This document shows, in pieces, positions 7,163 through 14,848 of a DNA stretch of 16,948 nt. The stretch is from an uncultured Eubacterium sp. (lineage in GTDB: Bacteria > Bacillota > Clostridia > Peptostreptococcales > Anaerovoracaceae), in NCBI GenBank assembly GCA_900543485.1, contig UQRM01000040.1:1-16948 (forward strand), given 5' to 3'. The position numbers and the translations under genes were made by a program. How positions within the stretch are numbered: position 1 is the stretch's first letter; each line of letters opens with the position of its first letter. The notes below the pieces were generated by a model. It had not been told where the DNA came from, searched no databases, and saw only the letters and a list, made by a program, of their open reading frames with translations.

Positions 7163-8863
7163 TTACGCCATCATGACCATGCACTCTTTCTCACAGAATG
7201 CGATCCCATACTTGATGATCTCCTTCATTCCACGGCGCTTTAACCCTTCCGAATACTTCTTCTCTTCGATCTGCTCAAGCGCCTCGCCGCACGCCGCCTC
7301 CAGGTTTCCATCGTCTGCGTACTTGAGTTCGATGATCATTCCGATCCTGTCCGGAGTCTGAATGGAAATATCGCTGTAGCCTTCCCCAGTCTCCGCGTTT
7401 GACTTTACGATCCAGCTTCCCTGGCTCTGAAGCAATCCCAGCAGCATGCCGTGGTAGAAGTTTTCCTTCATGTTCCTTCGTACGGCAGTATCTCTCACGC
7501 TGATGGAATCCCACAGATAATCGCTCAGCATATCCTGGATCGTGGCTACATCTCCTTTCGGGAAAGCCTCGCAGAACCGGTCGATCCTCGCAGTATCGGA
7601 ACGGGTCACCTCCCGGAACCAATCCTCAACCAATTCATAAAACAGCTTTCTTATCTCGCCATTTGGCATCCATAGCCTGAATATATCCGCATCCGCCTGC
7701 TCCACATGCGTTCCCGTCAGATAGCCTGTAGCATATAGCACGCTCCACACATTTTCAACGCTGCCATCTATATCACGGTATGTCAGCTCCTGCTTTATCC
7801 GTTTTGTTACCTGCCCGCCGTTCAACAGCTCTTCCACTTCGTCCTTAGTGGTCTGGTCCGCTTTTTTCAACAGGCGGCGGATCAAATCATTCCCACTGGT
7901 GTTGGCCCAGTAGTTTTTAGGAGGCGCGGACGGGTCTGCCAGCAGCTCATCGCAATAATTGATCACATCCCATGGACAATACACATCCGCACTTCCGAAA
8001 CGATATCCGTCATACCAGTCACGGACCACATCTTTATGAGAGGACAGGCCATAGAATTCCAGTATTTCATCCACGTCTGCATTGGCAAAACCGAAAAATT
8101 CATCATACCGGATATCCGATATCGTGTGCACCTTCAAGTTGTTGAGGCCCGTGAAAATACTCTCCTTGGAAATCCGCAGACATCCGGTAAGTACTGCAAA
8201 GTACAGGCTGTCATTGGTCTTCAGGGCGTTGCCGAGCAGATTGCGAATGAGATTTGTCATCTCATCATAGTACCCTGCCTGGAAAGCTTTGTCCAATGGA
8301 ACGTCATACTCGTCGATCAACAGAATGGCTTTCCGGCCATAATGCTTTTCAAGGAGCTGAGAAAGCGTCTTCAGCGCAGAGGCTGCGACCGCCTCCGTCA
8401 TGGCATACATCCCGCCTTCGCCGGAACCGATCTCTATCAGACGGGCATAGGCCTCCTTTTCTTCTTCAGAAAGGTTATCGCTTTCTTTTAAAAATTGGAA
8501 CCTCATGGCTTCATTGCCAATGACTGTCTGCAATGCTGCTAAAGCCGACTCGTAGTCCAGGCCATCAACACCTTTAAGGCTGATGGAGATTACAGGAAAC
8601 TTCCCCATGTACTCTTTACACAGTTTCCTTTCCTCCATGATTTTCAGCCCATCGAAATACGCTGGATCGCTTTCCACCTCAAAAAAGCACTTCAGCATGC
8701 TCATATTGAGAGACTTCCCAAAACGCCTGGGGCGCGTAAACAGATTCACCTCACCCCAGTTTTGTAACAGCTCCTTAATGAGCATGGTTTTATCTACATA
8801 ATAGAAATCATTCGTCCTGATTTTTTCAAACCCGTCGATACCTATTGGGAGCTTCTTTCTCAC
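7163..8863 (-). CDS. AAA-ATPase-like / PD-(D/E)XK nuclease fusion protein
   Basis: Member of the very common gut-bacterial family with an N-terminal AAA-ATPase-like domain and a C-terminal PD-(D/E)XK nuclease domain (DUF1703 type). Visible motifs: KKLPIGIDGFEKIRTNDFYYVDKT at the N terminus (continuous family signature), a Walker A-like TRPRRFGKSLNMSML, Walker B ILLIDEYDVPLD, then LTGCLRISKESIFTGLNN, a central helical part, and the nuclease core GYSDISIQTPD followed by MIIELKYA. I choose the GTG at 8863, with AAGGAG ten bases upstream, because homologues begin at this point; an ATG at 8896 would add 11 residues but has no ribosome site. Function of the family is unproven; roles in conflict or nucleic-acid processing are suspected. 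Confidence 0.9.
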   Translation of the reverse strand: MRKKLPIGIDGFEKIRTNDFYYVDKTMLIKELLQNWGEVNLFTRPRRFGKSLNMSMLKCFFEVESDPAYFDGLKIMEERKLCKEYMGKFPVISISLKGVDGLDYESALAALQTVIGNEAMRFQFLKESDNLSEEEKEAYARLIEIGSGEGGMYAMTEAVAASALKTLSQLLEKHYGRKAILLIDEYDVPLDKAFQAGYYDEMTNLIRNLLGNALKTNDSLYFAVLTGCLRISKESIFTGLNNLKVHTISDIRYDEFFGFANADVDEILEFYGLSSHKDVVRDWYDGYRFGSADVYCPWDVINYCDELLADPSAPPKNYWANTSGNDLIRRLLKKADQTTKDEVEELLNGGQVTKRIKQELTYRDIDGSVENVWSVLYATGYLTGTHVEQADADIFRLWMPNGEIRKLFYELVEDWFREVTRSDTARIDRFCEAFPKGDVATIQDMLSDYLWDSISVRDTAVRRNMKENFYHGMLLGLLQSQGSWIVKSNAETGEGYSDISIQTPDRIGMIIELKYADDGNLEAACGEALEQIEEKKYSEGLKRRGMKEIIKYGIAFCEKECMVMMA

Positions 8864-8935
8864 TTTCCCCGCACTCCTTTCCGACGCCAGTGGCATAGAG
8901 CATGCCGAGAAGCATATACCGCCTATTATGTATCC

Positions 8936-8964
8936 ACTTTATCACGGGGCCACAGGGCAGTCAA
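8936..8964 (-). promoter_or_regulatory. Promoter of the ATPase-nuclease gene
   Basis: Minus strand: -35 TTGACT (8959-8964), 17-base spacer, -10 TAAAGT (8936-8941). It lies about 70 bases before the chosen start codon in the 151-base gap after the lectin-protein gene. The -10 is imperfect. Confidence 0.5.
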
Positions 8965-9014
8965 GGTCGGGGCAGGAAGTATTCCTGAAACTTGAAGGCG
9001 AAATCGGTGGCTCG

Positions 9015-12000
9015 TCATCTCAGTTCTTTTCTTATCTCTACTGTGATCGCTCCCTCATTATCCTTATATCCACTTCCATATTTTCCATAAAGATCATCAT
9101 TTGCCGTCAGGAACAGAGTCCCGCTTTCCTTCGGGAGTGCGGCCCCCGTTCCTATGTAAAAAGCTTTTCCGCTCCCTATTTTCCCGACCAGGCAACCTTC
9201 GTTTTCTCCCGGAAGTGCATACCCTTCCTTCGCGGTGATCCCGATACCCTCCGGGCCATAGGATCTGAAATGTGCGGAAGGATTGACGTTCCAGAGTCCG
9301 CTAAGGTACCTGACGTTCACGATCTCATCCTCAGCAACCTGTATCCCCGTGTCCAGCCAAACTTCCCGAGCCGATACGATGACGGCAGCGGGATAGAGTA
9401 TCCCGAGAGCTTTCTCTATATCCTCTTTCGGGAACACCTTTCTGAGAATGCCTTCCATTTCTTCCCTGGTGGTATCCGGATAGATCCTCTCATTTAAAAT
9501 GATGCCGCCTATGGTGACCGCTCTGTGATCACCGAAGATATCCTGCAGCAAAAAGGCGATCTCTTCCGCACTATTTCCCTGATCCTTCAAAAATGACGCC
9601 ACCTCCACGGGGTCATAAGCAGCACACAGCTCCGCGAGCGCCCTTCTCCACGCTATTTCTGTCAGCTGCCCTCCTGCCTTTTGCTCCGCAAGCTTATTGA
9701 ACCGCTCCCTCAGCTCCATATCTTTCGCCTCCTCCCGAATCATTTCCAAAAACTGCTCTTTCGTATCTTCCTGACTCAGCGCGGGCCGCAGCTTGCTGAG
9801 GGCTCGCAGGATGTCGTCCTCCTCGTAGCCTTCACGCCACATACACAGCATGATCTCCCCGGAGAAAAGGTGAGGGAATGCCCTCTCCAGATGTTCCAGG
9901 CATACCTGCGCGCTGTCATTATTGCTGTAATGCTCCCGGACCACCTGCTCCCTGTTGGCCGGATGGAAATACTCAGCCAGGAGCAACTCCATGACTTTCG
10001 TGTCTTTCGTATTTACCTGATGCTCCCTCAGCATTTGCAGACACTCACGGATGCACATACCGTTCTTTGCGCCCCAGGAAATCAGCTGCCGATAATCTAT
10101 TTCCCCCAGATAATTCCCTTCGCTCCAGGGGCTGTTCCTCTCTTCACGTTCATGAAGCGCCCGGGCTGCCAGATATACCTTCCCGTTTACAGGAATTTTC
10201 ACGAAGAATATCTGAGGCGGCTTTTCCCACACCTTCCATGAAAAGAAGCGGTCCTCCCGCGCAGGGTCCGTCCACATGATGTCCAGCTCATACCCGACGG
10301 CTCCATCCACCAGCTGCAGCTCTATCCTGAGAGTCGCTCCATCGATCTGCCCCCTGAATTCCGGACATGGCAATGGCTCATCCGGTCCGGCACCGCCACC
10401 GCCGGACGCAATTACCGAGATCACTGCCAGCCCGCCAAAGCCTGCGCCGATCCACTCCCCGATCTCGCCGGAAGAAAAGGCGGTTCCTCCTCCGGAGGCG
10501 AATATGGAAAAGCCTTCCCCCGCGCTCCCGCCTTCACCGCTTTCACCGCCGCCCTGATCACCGCCTCCGCCGGACGGTTCCTCCGGCAAAAGCCTGGCTG
10601 CAGTCTTCTCACTGACCAGTTTCCTGCACAGAAGCCCGGCGACGAAATCTTCCAGCTTACCCTTCGCCAAAACGGTCAGTACAGCTTCCAGCTCCCGAAA
10701 ATTGCCTTCATCGAACAACGCTTCTACCATCTGATCCGCCGTATCCCGCAGGAGCCCGCAGATCCCTTCCCACAGTTCTTTCGCAGTCATCTGACTGCTT
10801 ACTGCGATTTCCAGCGGCGTGTCTACGCCGACATGCCGCTCCAGAAGGGTTTTCCCGGATCTGTCCATTACGCAGAAGCCGCCTTGAAATGTGATCTTCA
10901 CACCCTTTTCTTCCCGGTCAGGCATTCCCTCAAAACCCGGCCGTATCTCCCACCTGGTCTGCAGCTCATCCCGATCCATCGCAGCAGAAATCTCCTTGCA
11001 GCCGTTGGCCTTTCCCAGCCGGTCCAGATACGTCTTCAGCCTCTCCAGGAAATCGAAGGCATCGTCCGCATAATTGACAGCGTCCATATTTTCCAGGCGA
11101 AAACCTGTTTTCTTATCATAGGTCACCGTCAGCCGGTCGCCAAACACGGTTTTCAATATTCCTTCCGGCGACAGTTCAGCCCGGAGGCACCAATCCTCCT
11201 TTCCGCCGCTGTACCATAATCTCCCTTCCAGCAAACGTTCCCCAAAAAACGCGATGTCGCCTTCGATCATCATGCAATTTTCCTGCTCCGGAACATTTTT
11301 TCGGTGCTGATAGGAAAATGCGGGGCCTGTTTCCCCCTGAACCCCGGAAATCCGAAGGACCCCGAGATCCAACGCATCGCCTGCCCTGAGAGAGAAGGAA
11401 AAGGTGTCGGGGGAAATCTTCACTTCTCCGTAAAGCTCGATACTGACCATAAATGTCAGCACAGTATGCAGCCTGAGCCTGAACTCCCCGGCTCCGCCAC
11501 GGTCAGTTCCGCCGTTGGACATGGAGCAGAGCAGCGCGCTTTCCCGCAGGATCTCCAGATCAAAGAGAGCGCTGCCGACAGTCCCGCCGCCAAACAGCTG
11601 CCTCAGCATACCGGCCAGAGAAAGGTCCGTCTCCAACGCCAGTTCCAGCTGCCAGCAGGTTCCTCCTTCACCTGAGATATAATAAAACCCGCCTTTCCAT
11701 TTCTGCCCGACAAACCAGACTTCCGTTTCAAGGCGGCATTTCTTTTCGTCCGCACGCCCTTCGGTACCATAGACGCATTCCAAATGGAAAACCAGGTCGT
11801 CCATCTGCAGGAGGCCTTCGCTTCCCACCGCGAATACAGGGGGCTCCTTTTCTTTCACAGCTTCCATCTGCGCCCGATATCCCTCCTCGCCGATGAACAG
11901 CTCTCCCTGGAAAGACAGCTGAAACCCTTCCACAGAAAGCTCCACTTCCCCGGCGAGAGCAAACCGGCTCTTTTTATCCACTACCTGATACCCGAGACGT

Positions 12001-12539
12001 ACATGACGAAAGACAACCGCATGAAGCAGCTCGATCTCAGGAAGGCTCGCGTAATAAAACTGATCCCATGTATCAGCCTTTTTGTCCAGGCTTCCCAGTA
12101 TCACCAGCTTTTCCTCTCCATGATAGCCGATTTTCAGGAGCCCGGAGAACAGGCTGAGATTTCTTATATCCGCCTCCATCCACAGGCAAACGCCCTTTTC
12201 CATGTATTCCCGCTTCTCCCGCAAAAGCCGGATCAGGGCGTCATACAGGTCGCCTTCCTTCGTAACGGGGCCAGGATCCGACGCCGACTGTCCCTCCTGA
12301 CTGCTGTGGGAAAAGAACAGCCCGGCGCTGTCCAGCCGGCAGCCCTGAAAGAATTCCCCGGCAGTTCCGTCAGCAATATCCTCGAGAAGCTTTCCGGCGT
12401 CGATGGAATCCTCGCGAAGACAGATGTAAAAAGTCTGCCGGTCCGTATTCCCCTTAAAGCCGACTTCAAGCGGCCAGTCCCTCGTCCCCTTTGCCAGCCT
12501 GCCAACGGAAATGCAAGAGGACAACGTTACTTCCAGCAT
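9015..12539 (-). CDS. Giant mosaic protein with C-terminal LecA-like lectin domain
   Basis: 1174 residues, role unknown. No signal peptide is apparent at the N terminus (MLEVTLSSCISVGRLAKGTR). Residues 1-640 look beta-rich, with recurring units such as FQLSFQGELFIGEEGY and FSFSLRAGDALDLGVL; they recall DUF6603-type large proteins, but I cannot confirm this. A glycine-rich linker with a hydrophobic patch (about 650-723, GAGFGGLAVISVIASGG) leads to a fibronectin-III-like segment (about 728-815), then a helical region with repeated G-x-S-x-E-E-I units (816-1055). Residues 1057-1174 match the PA-IL/LecA fold: WLDTGIQV, SGLWNVNP, SYGPEGIG, CLVGKIG, FYIGTGA, LTANDDLYG and a final DNEGAITVEI, with the Asp/Asn residues expected for calcium and sugar binding. 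It follows the 127-residue gene by five bases, so the two are co-translated. Confidence 0.7.
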   Translation of the reverse strand: MLEVTLSSCISVGRLAKGTRDWPLEVGFKGNTDRQTFYICLREDSIDAGKLLEDIADGTAGEFFQGCRLDSAGLFFSHSSQEGQSASDPGPVTKEGDLYDALIRLLREKREYMEKGVCLWMEADIRNLSLFSGLLKIGYHGEEKLVILGSLDKKADTWDQFYYASLPEIELLHAVVFRHVRLGYQVVDKKSRFALAGEVELSVEGFQLSFQGELFIGEEGYRAQMEAVKEKEPPVFAVGSEGLLQMDDLVFHLECVYGTEGRADEKKCRLETEVWFVGQKWKGGFYYISGEGGTCWQLELALETDLSLAGMLRQLFGGGTVGSALFDLEILRESALLCSMSNGGTDRGGAGEFRLRLHTVLTFMVSIELYGEVKISPDTFSFSLRAGDALDLGVLRISGVQGETGPAFSYQHRKNVPEQENCMMIEGDIAFFGERLLEGRLWYSGGKEDWCLRAELSPEGILKTVFGDRLTVTYDKKTGFRLENMDAVNYADDAFDFLERLKTYLDRLGKANGCKEISAAMDRDELQTRWEIRPGFEGMPDREEKGVKITFQGGFCVMDRSGKTLLERHVGVDTPLEIAVSSQMTAKELWEGICGLLRDTADQMVEALFDEGNFRELEAVLTVLAKGKLEDFVAGLLCRKLVSEKTAARLLPEEPSGGGGDQGGGESGEGGSAGEGFSIFASGGGTAFSSGEIGEWIGAGFGGLAVISVIASGGGGAGPDEPLPCPEFRGQIDGATLRIELQLVDGAVGYELDIMWTDPAREDRFFSWKVWEKPPQIFFVKIPVNGKVYLAARALHEREERNSPWSEGNYLGEIDYRQLISWGAKNGMCIRECLQMLREHQVNTKDTKVMELLLAEYFHPANREQVVREHYSNNDSAQVCLEHLERAFPHLFSGEIMLCMWREGYEEDDILRALSKLRPALSQEDTKEQFLEMIREEAKDMELRERFNKLAEQKAGGQLTEIAWRRALAELCAAYDPVEVASFLKDQGNSAEEIAFLLQDIFGDHRAVTIGGIILNERIYPDTTREEMEGILRKVFPKEDIEKALGILYPAAVIVSAREVWLDTGIQVAEDEIVNVRYLSGLWNVNPSAHFRSYGPEGIGITAKEGYALPGENEGCLVGKIGSGKAFYIGTGAALPKESGTLFLTANDDLYGKYGSGYKDNEGAITVEIRKELR

Positions 12540-12544
12540 TATCG

Positions 12545-12928
12545 TCAGTCAGCGTTTTCCGCTTTCTCGTCCGTCCCATTCTTTCCATCCGTAACGTCGG
12601 TTCCTTCGGTAAACTGGTTTTTCTCCGGATCGTACTCCCCTTCCTTGACACTGGCCTGGAAGCTGTCTATATACTCCCCTACTCCGGCAAGCTCTATGAT
12701 GCTCTTCGGCGGCTCCACCTTCGCGTAGATCGCATCGCTGCCTCCGAAGGTCACCTGCATCACTATATCCTCCTGTACCGTCTCGCTGCCTTCCTTTCCC
12801 GAAGTGGTCTCCTGTATCACTCGGAAATCAAAAGGGTCGCTGGCCGAAATGCTGGTAGGTATCTCCAGACCCATATTATACTTCGTCTTCTCGTCCATCT
12901 TGACTGTAAGCTTAATTCCGATCTCCAT
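12545..12928 (-). CDS. Unrecognised 127-residue protein, partner of the lectin protein
   Basis: Not recognised. The product is cysteine-free and predicted beta-rich (MEIGIKLTVKMDEK..., DIVMQVTFGGSDAIYAKV, PPKSIIELAGVGEYID) with a disordered acidic tail (GTDVTDGKNGTDEKAENAD). No signal peptide or membrane segment. A strong GGAGGAAAAATT precedes the ATG, and the stop lies five bases before the ATG of the 1174-residue gene, so stoichiometric expression of both is likely. Possible roles are a chaperone, adaptor or small structural subunit for the large protein; the sequence gives no direct evidence for any of these. Confidence 0.7.
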   Translation of the reverse strand: MEIGIKLTVKMDEKTKYNMGLEIPTSISASDPFDFRVIQETTSGKEGSETVQEDIVMQVTFGGSDAIYAKVEPPKSIIELAGVGEYIDSFQASVKEGEYDPEKNQFTEGTDVTDGKNGTDEKAENAD

Positions 12929-13061
12929 AATTTTTCCTCCTTCGCCATCTGACTCTAAATATTCTGTTTTTTAATATCCGATCCTCCGGCAGCTCATCGC
13001 CTGCATGAATTCAATTGCCTTTACAGAAATTTTCTCACGCCCGGAAGATTTTTGCAACGGG

Positions 13062-13172
13062 TTATTGCCCGTTGGCGGCTATATTATTGAAGAACCCTTC
13101 CGTGCATCCACCATTGGAGTATGCAAAATCGCCTGTGTCGCTACAGCAGAGTCGCTTCCTACAGGTGGCTCC
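13062..13172 (-). pseudogene. Decayed YSNGG-type gene fragment, copy A
   Basis: The minus-strand frame reads CCSDTGDFAYSNGGCTEGFFNN before a stop at 13062. It is clearly related to the fragment at 13818-14000 (YSDTGTFKYSNGGCPEG), and the DNA also aligns (CCCTTCCG-GCATCC-CCATTGGA). It has no credible start and lacks the shared C-terminal block SRAPFLGGGTVNWEKA. It is a relic of an unidentified gene family present three times in this 4-kb stretch. The rest of 12929-13200 shows nothing else that I can support. Confidence 0.55.
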
Positions 13173-13200
13173 GTCACCTCGGAATATTCGCCTGAACGAG

Positions 13201-13229
13201 TTTACTTTCCCCGACGCCTGGGATATAGT
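13201..13229 (+). promoter_or_regulatory. Promoter of the AbrB-type antitoxin gene
   Basis: -35 TTTACT (13201-13206), 17-base spacer, -10 TATAGT (13224-13229). Expected start near 13236, about 45 bases before the ATG. It lies at the edge of the decayed fragment, so the antitoxin gene seems to have its own promoter. Confidence 0.6.
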
Positions 13230-13282
13230 ATAAACAGAGATAAAGAAAACTTGAGTTCTAAAGAATAGAAAGGGTGACTTGT

Positions 13283-13540
13283 ATGAACCTGGCAAAAATC
13301 TCTGCGAACGGTCAAATCACTGTGCCGGTGGAAATCAGGCGGCAACTCAATTTAAAATCAGGCGACAAAATCCTGTTTCTCCAAAATCAAAATGGGGAAA
13401 TCGTTGTCAGCAATGCCTCTGCTGCGGCCACCCGAAAAGCGCAGGCAGCCTTTGCCGGAGCCGCCGAAGCGATGGGGTTATCCAGTGAAGCTGATATCCA
13501 GACGCTTGTAGATGAAGCACGTTATGAAAAGGGAAGGTAA
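13283..13540 (+). CDS. AbrB/MazE (SpoVT) family antitoxin
   Basis: An 85-residue protein with the swapped-hairpin AbrB DNA-binding domain at residues 1-45: AKISANGQITVPVEIRRQLN followed by LKSGDKILFLQNQNGEIVV. The C-terminal half (AFAGAAEAMGLSSEADIQTLVDEARYEKGR) is the helical toxin-binding tail seen in AbrB-type antitoxins paired with PIN-domain toxins. The ATG at 13283 is preceded by AAAGGGTGA; an in-frame GTG nine bases earlier lies inside that ribosome site and is less likely. The next frame starts two bases after the stop, as in intact vapBC-like pairs, but is only a remnant. It probably still represses its own promoter. Confidence 0.88.
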   Translation: MNLAKISANGQITVPVEIRRQLNLKSGDKILFLQNQNGEIVVSNASAAATRKAQAAFAGAAEAMGLSSEADIQTLVDEARYEKGR

Positions 13541-13541
13541 A

Positions 13542-13670
13542 ATGCGGATACGCGACGCAAAAAACCAGCCAATCTTAAACGCAGTTGAAGACGCTCTTCT
13601 TTTGCGAGTTCTCGCATTTATGATGCGCTCTTCGATTTCGATACCGGCATCTGGAAAGAAAGCAATATAA
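13542..13670 (+). pseudogene. Remnant of a PIN-domain (VapC-like) toxin
   Basis: Starts at an ATG two bases after the antitoxin stop. The first residues, MRIRDAKNQPILNA, resemble an internal PIN-toxin block (the R-D-x-K-D-x-P-I-L-x-A motif before the TGDKDF segment) rather than an N terminus, where MKxLIDTN would be expected. The frame then goes out of register and ends after 42 codons. A different frame reads RIYDALFDFDTGIWKESNII to a stop, perhaps the end of another lost gene. The simplest reading is an internal deletion that removed most of the toxin and left the antitoxin orphaned. Confidence 0.5.
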
Positions 13671-13688
13671 TTTAAAACAGTACACGTG

Positions 13689-13737
13689 AATCCCCATTTG
13701 CTGAAAAATCAAAGAACTGTGGGGATTATTTATTAAA
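13689..13737 (+). terminator. Terminator of the antitoxin transcript
   Basis: AATCCCCA (13689-13696) pairs with TGGGGATT (13720-13727), followed by ATTTATT. The loop is long (23 bases) and the T-tract interrupted, so efficiency is uncertain. Confidence 0.5.
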
Positions 13738-13756
13738 TTTCCAGGGTGTTAACATG

Positions 13757-13800
13757 AAAAAATCCCCATTAGCATATGAAGTTTAAGCTATCTGGGGATT
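13757..13800 (-). terminator. Terminator of the peptidase/ART operon
   Basis: Minus strand: AATCCCCAGATAGC, loop, GCTAATGGGGATT, then TTTTTT. Long stem with a few internal mismatches and a clean U-tract. No gene lies between the ART-like gene and this site other than the degenerate fragment, so it probably ends the four-gene operon. Its outer arms repeat those of the neighbouring plus-strand terminator. Confidence 0.75.
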
Positions 13801-13893
13801 CAACAGGCTGCTCGTCTTTAAGCCTTTTCCCAATTTACAGTTCCTCCGCCTAAGAACGGAGCTCTCGATGTATTGGGCTTTACGGAAGCGATG
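13774..13893. repeat. Direct repeat flanking the ART operon, copy 1
   Basis: About 120 bases closely matching 16659-16801: both include TTCAACAGGCTGC, then TAAGCCTTTTCCCAATTTAC, CTCTCGATGTATT and TTTACGGAAGCGATG. It spans the terminator edge and the coding end of the unknown YSNGG-type gene fragment. The two copies have the same orientation and enclose the AT-rich operon. Confidence 0.85.
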
Positions 13894-14000
13894 ATATGGG
13901 AGTGCTTATTGAAAAATATGATCTCCCCTTCCGGGCATCCGCCATTGGAATATTTAAAGGTACCTGTATCGCTATAGACCGAGATGCCCAATCTGCCCAT
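13818..14000 (-). pseudogene. YSNGG-type gene fragment, copy B (60 codons)
   Basis: The minus-strand frame runs from an ATG at 14000 to a TAA at 13818 and reads YSDTGTFKYSNGGCPEG, then IIASVKPN and SRAPFLGGGTVNWEKA. The last block is also encoded at 16726-16812 and the first block at 13062-13172, so this is the most complete of three copies. It may be the 3' end of a longer lost gene: the ATG has only a distant GGGAAG upstream. A real 60-residue protein cannot be excluded. Family not recognised. Confidence 0.5.
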
Positions 14001-14030
14001 GGTGCAGTAAGCTTCCCGCTGATAGCCTTG

Positions 14031-14642
14031 CTATGGCATAAGGTATTCACCATCTGCTTGCCGTGGGCTAAAGAAACCTTTTATACAATTCGGATTAATA
14101 ATGCATAGCTGAATGTGTGTTTTTGTTCTAAATCCAGCGCCTTGGTAAACTTCTTTACCTTCTATAAAAACACCTCTCACAGAATCATATTCCCTTTTCC
14201 CAGTCTCTTTATGATATTGATGTATCTGCTGAATAACCGCACAGTCTAAATCACGCAATAAAACATCGCCATTGCTATTCTCCTTTCCGTTGCATGGCAA
14301 TTCTTCACCCAAAGTAGCGTATTTAACGCACAGCATCTCATAGCCTCGTTTCAGCACCTCTGCACTATAATAATCTGTTAGATTCAAACAATATCCCAAA
14401 TCTATTACAGCACCTAGAACTGCCGGTTTTTTATATTTCAAATTATTTTTAGCCCAGTCATAGGCTCTCTGATAACTATTCTCCCAAAAGTACATCCCAT
14501 TTCCAAGCCAATCGTATTTATTTTTGCTTGCTTTCAAGCTCTCATGTTTGATCAAAACTTTTTCATAAGTTTCGATATCACATCCATGAAATCCAAACAC
14601 TAGATTCGATAGCTTTTCATACATACTGATATAGTCTTCCAT
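14031..14642 (-). CDS. ADP-ribosyltransferase-like protein (putative effector)
   Basis: 203 residues. The pattern fits the H-Y-x ADP-ribosyltransferase (PARP/DUF3990-like) fold: FHGCD (His19-Gly20) in the first strand; YDWLGNGMYFWENSYQRAYDWA (continuous, residues 43-64 apart from flanks) matching the G-x-G-x-Y motif and following helix; a VLGAVIDLG strand; and a late THIQLCIINPNCIKGF strand with Gln178 in place of the usual catalytic Glu. In such enzymes His and Tyr hold NAD; Gln instead of Glu could lower or change activity. The ATG is preceded by GAGGTAG that overlaps the stop region of the 59-residue gene, so translation is coupled. It is last in the operon. Assignment rests on motifs only; a macro-like or unrelated fold is possible. 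Confidence 0.6.
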   Translation of the reverse strand: MEDYISMYEKLSNLVFGFHGCDIETYEKVLIKHESLKASKNKYDWLGNGMYFWENSYQRAYDWAKNNLKYKKPAVLGAVIDLGYCLNLTDYYSAEVLKRGYEMLCVKYATLGEELPCNGKENSNGDVLLRDLDCAVIQQIHQYHKETGKREYDSVRGVFIEGKEVYQGAGFRTKTHIQLCIINPNCIKGFFSPRQADGEYLMP

Positions 14643-14653
14643 TAATTACTACC

Positions 14654-14833
14654 TCAATTGCATATATTATCCTTTGGTTTTCCATTAGTGTCAAAAACTC
14701 CTGATTCTATAAGGCTTTTCACGGCTCTTTTCTTTGCCTTCTCAGGATTGCTCTTTTCCATTTTCTTCAGTTCTTTAATGTATTTATCCATACCATCAAT
14801 ATATGCTTTATATACTTTTTCGTTTTCAGACAT
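14654..14833 (-). CDS. Unrecognised 59-residue protein coupled to the ART-like gene
   Basis: Starts MSENEKVYKAYIDGMDKYIK and ends FDTNGKPKDNICN; between them lies a basic helical part (KKRAVKSLIESGV). GAGGG lies eight bases before the ATG. The frame ends 11 bases before the ART-like ATG and its stop codon overlaps the ribosome site of that gene. Small helical protein with a final 'leu/val-xx-G-val-phe-asp-x-x-G' turn; no signal peptide or membrane helix. The position directly ahead of a possible NAD-dependent toxin is that of an antitoxin or immunity protein, but this is inference only. Confidence 0.7.
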   Translation of the reverse strand: MSENEKVYKAYIDGMDKYIKELKKMEKSNPEKAKKRAVKSLIESGVFDTNGKPKDNICN

Positions 14834-14848
14834 TGGGCATCCCTCTTT

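Noticed and set aside
10276..10557. Proline-rich plus-strand frame
   Set aside because: It is the complement of the glycine-rich linker of the minus-strand gene; Gly codons read antisense as Pro.
11784..12728. A 314-codon plus-strand open frame opposite the lectin-protein gene
   Set aside because: Antisense to the 1174- and 127-residue genes, no ribosome site, no recognisable motifs.
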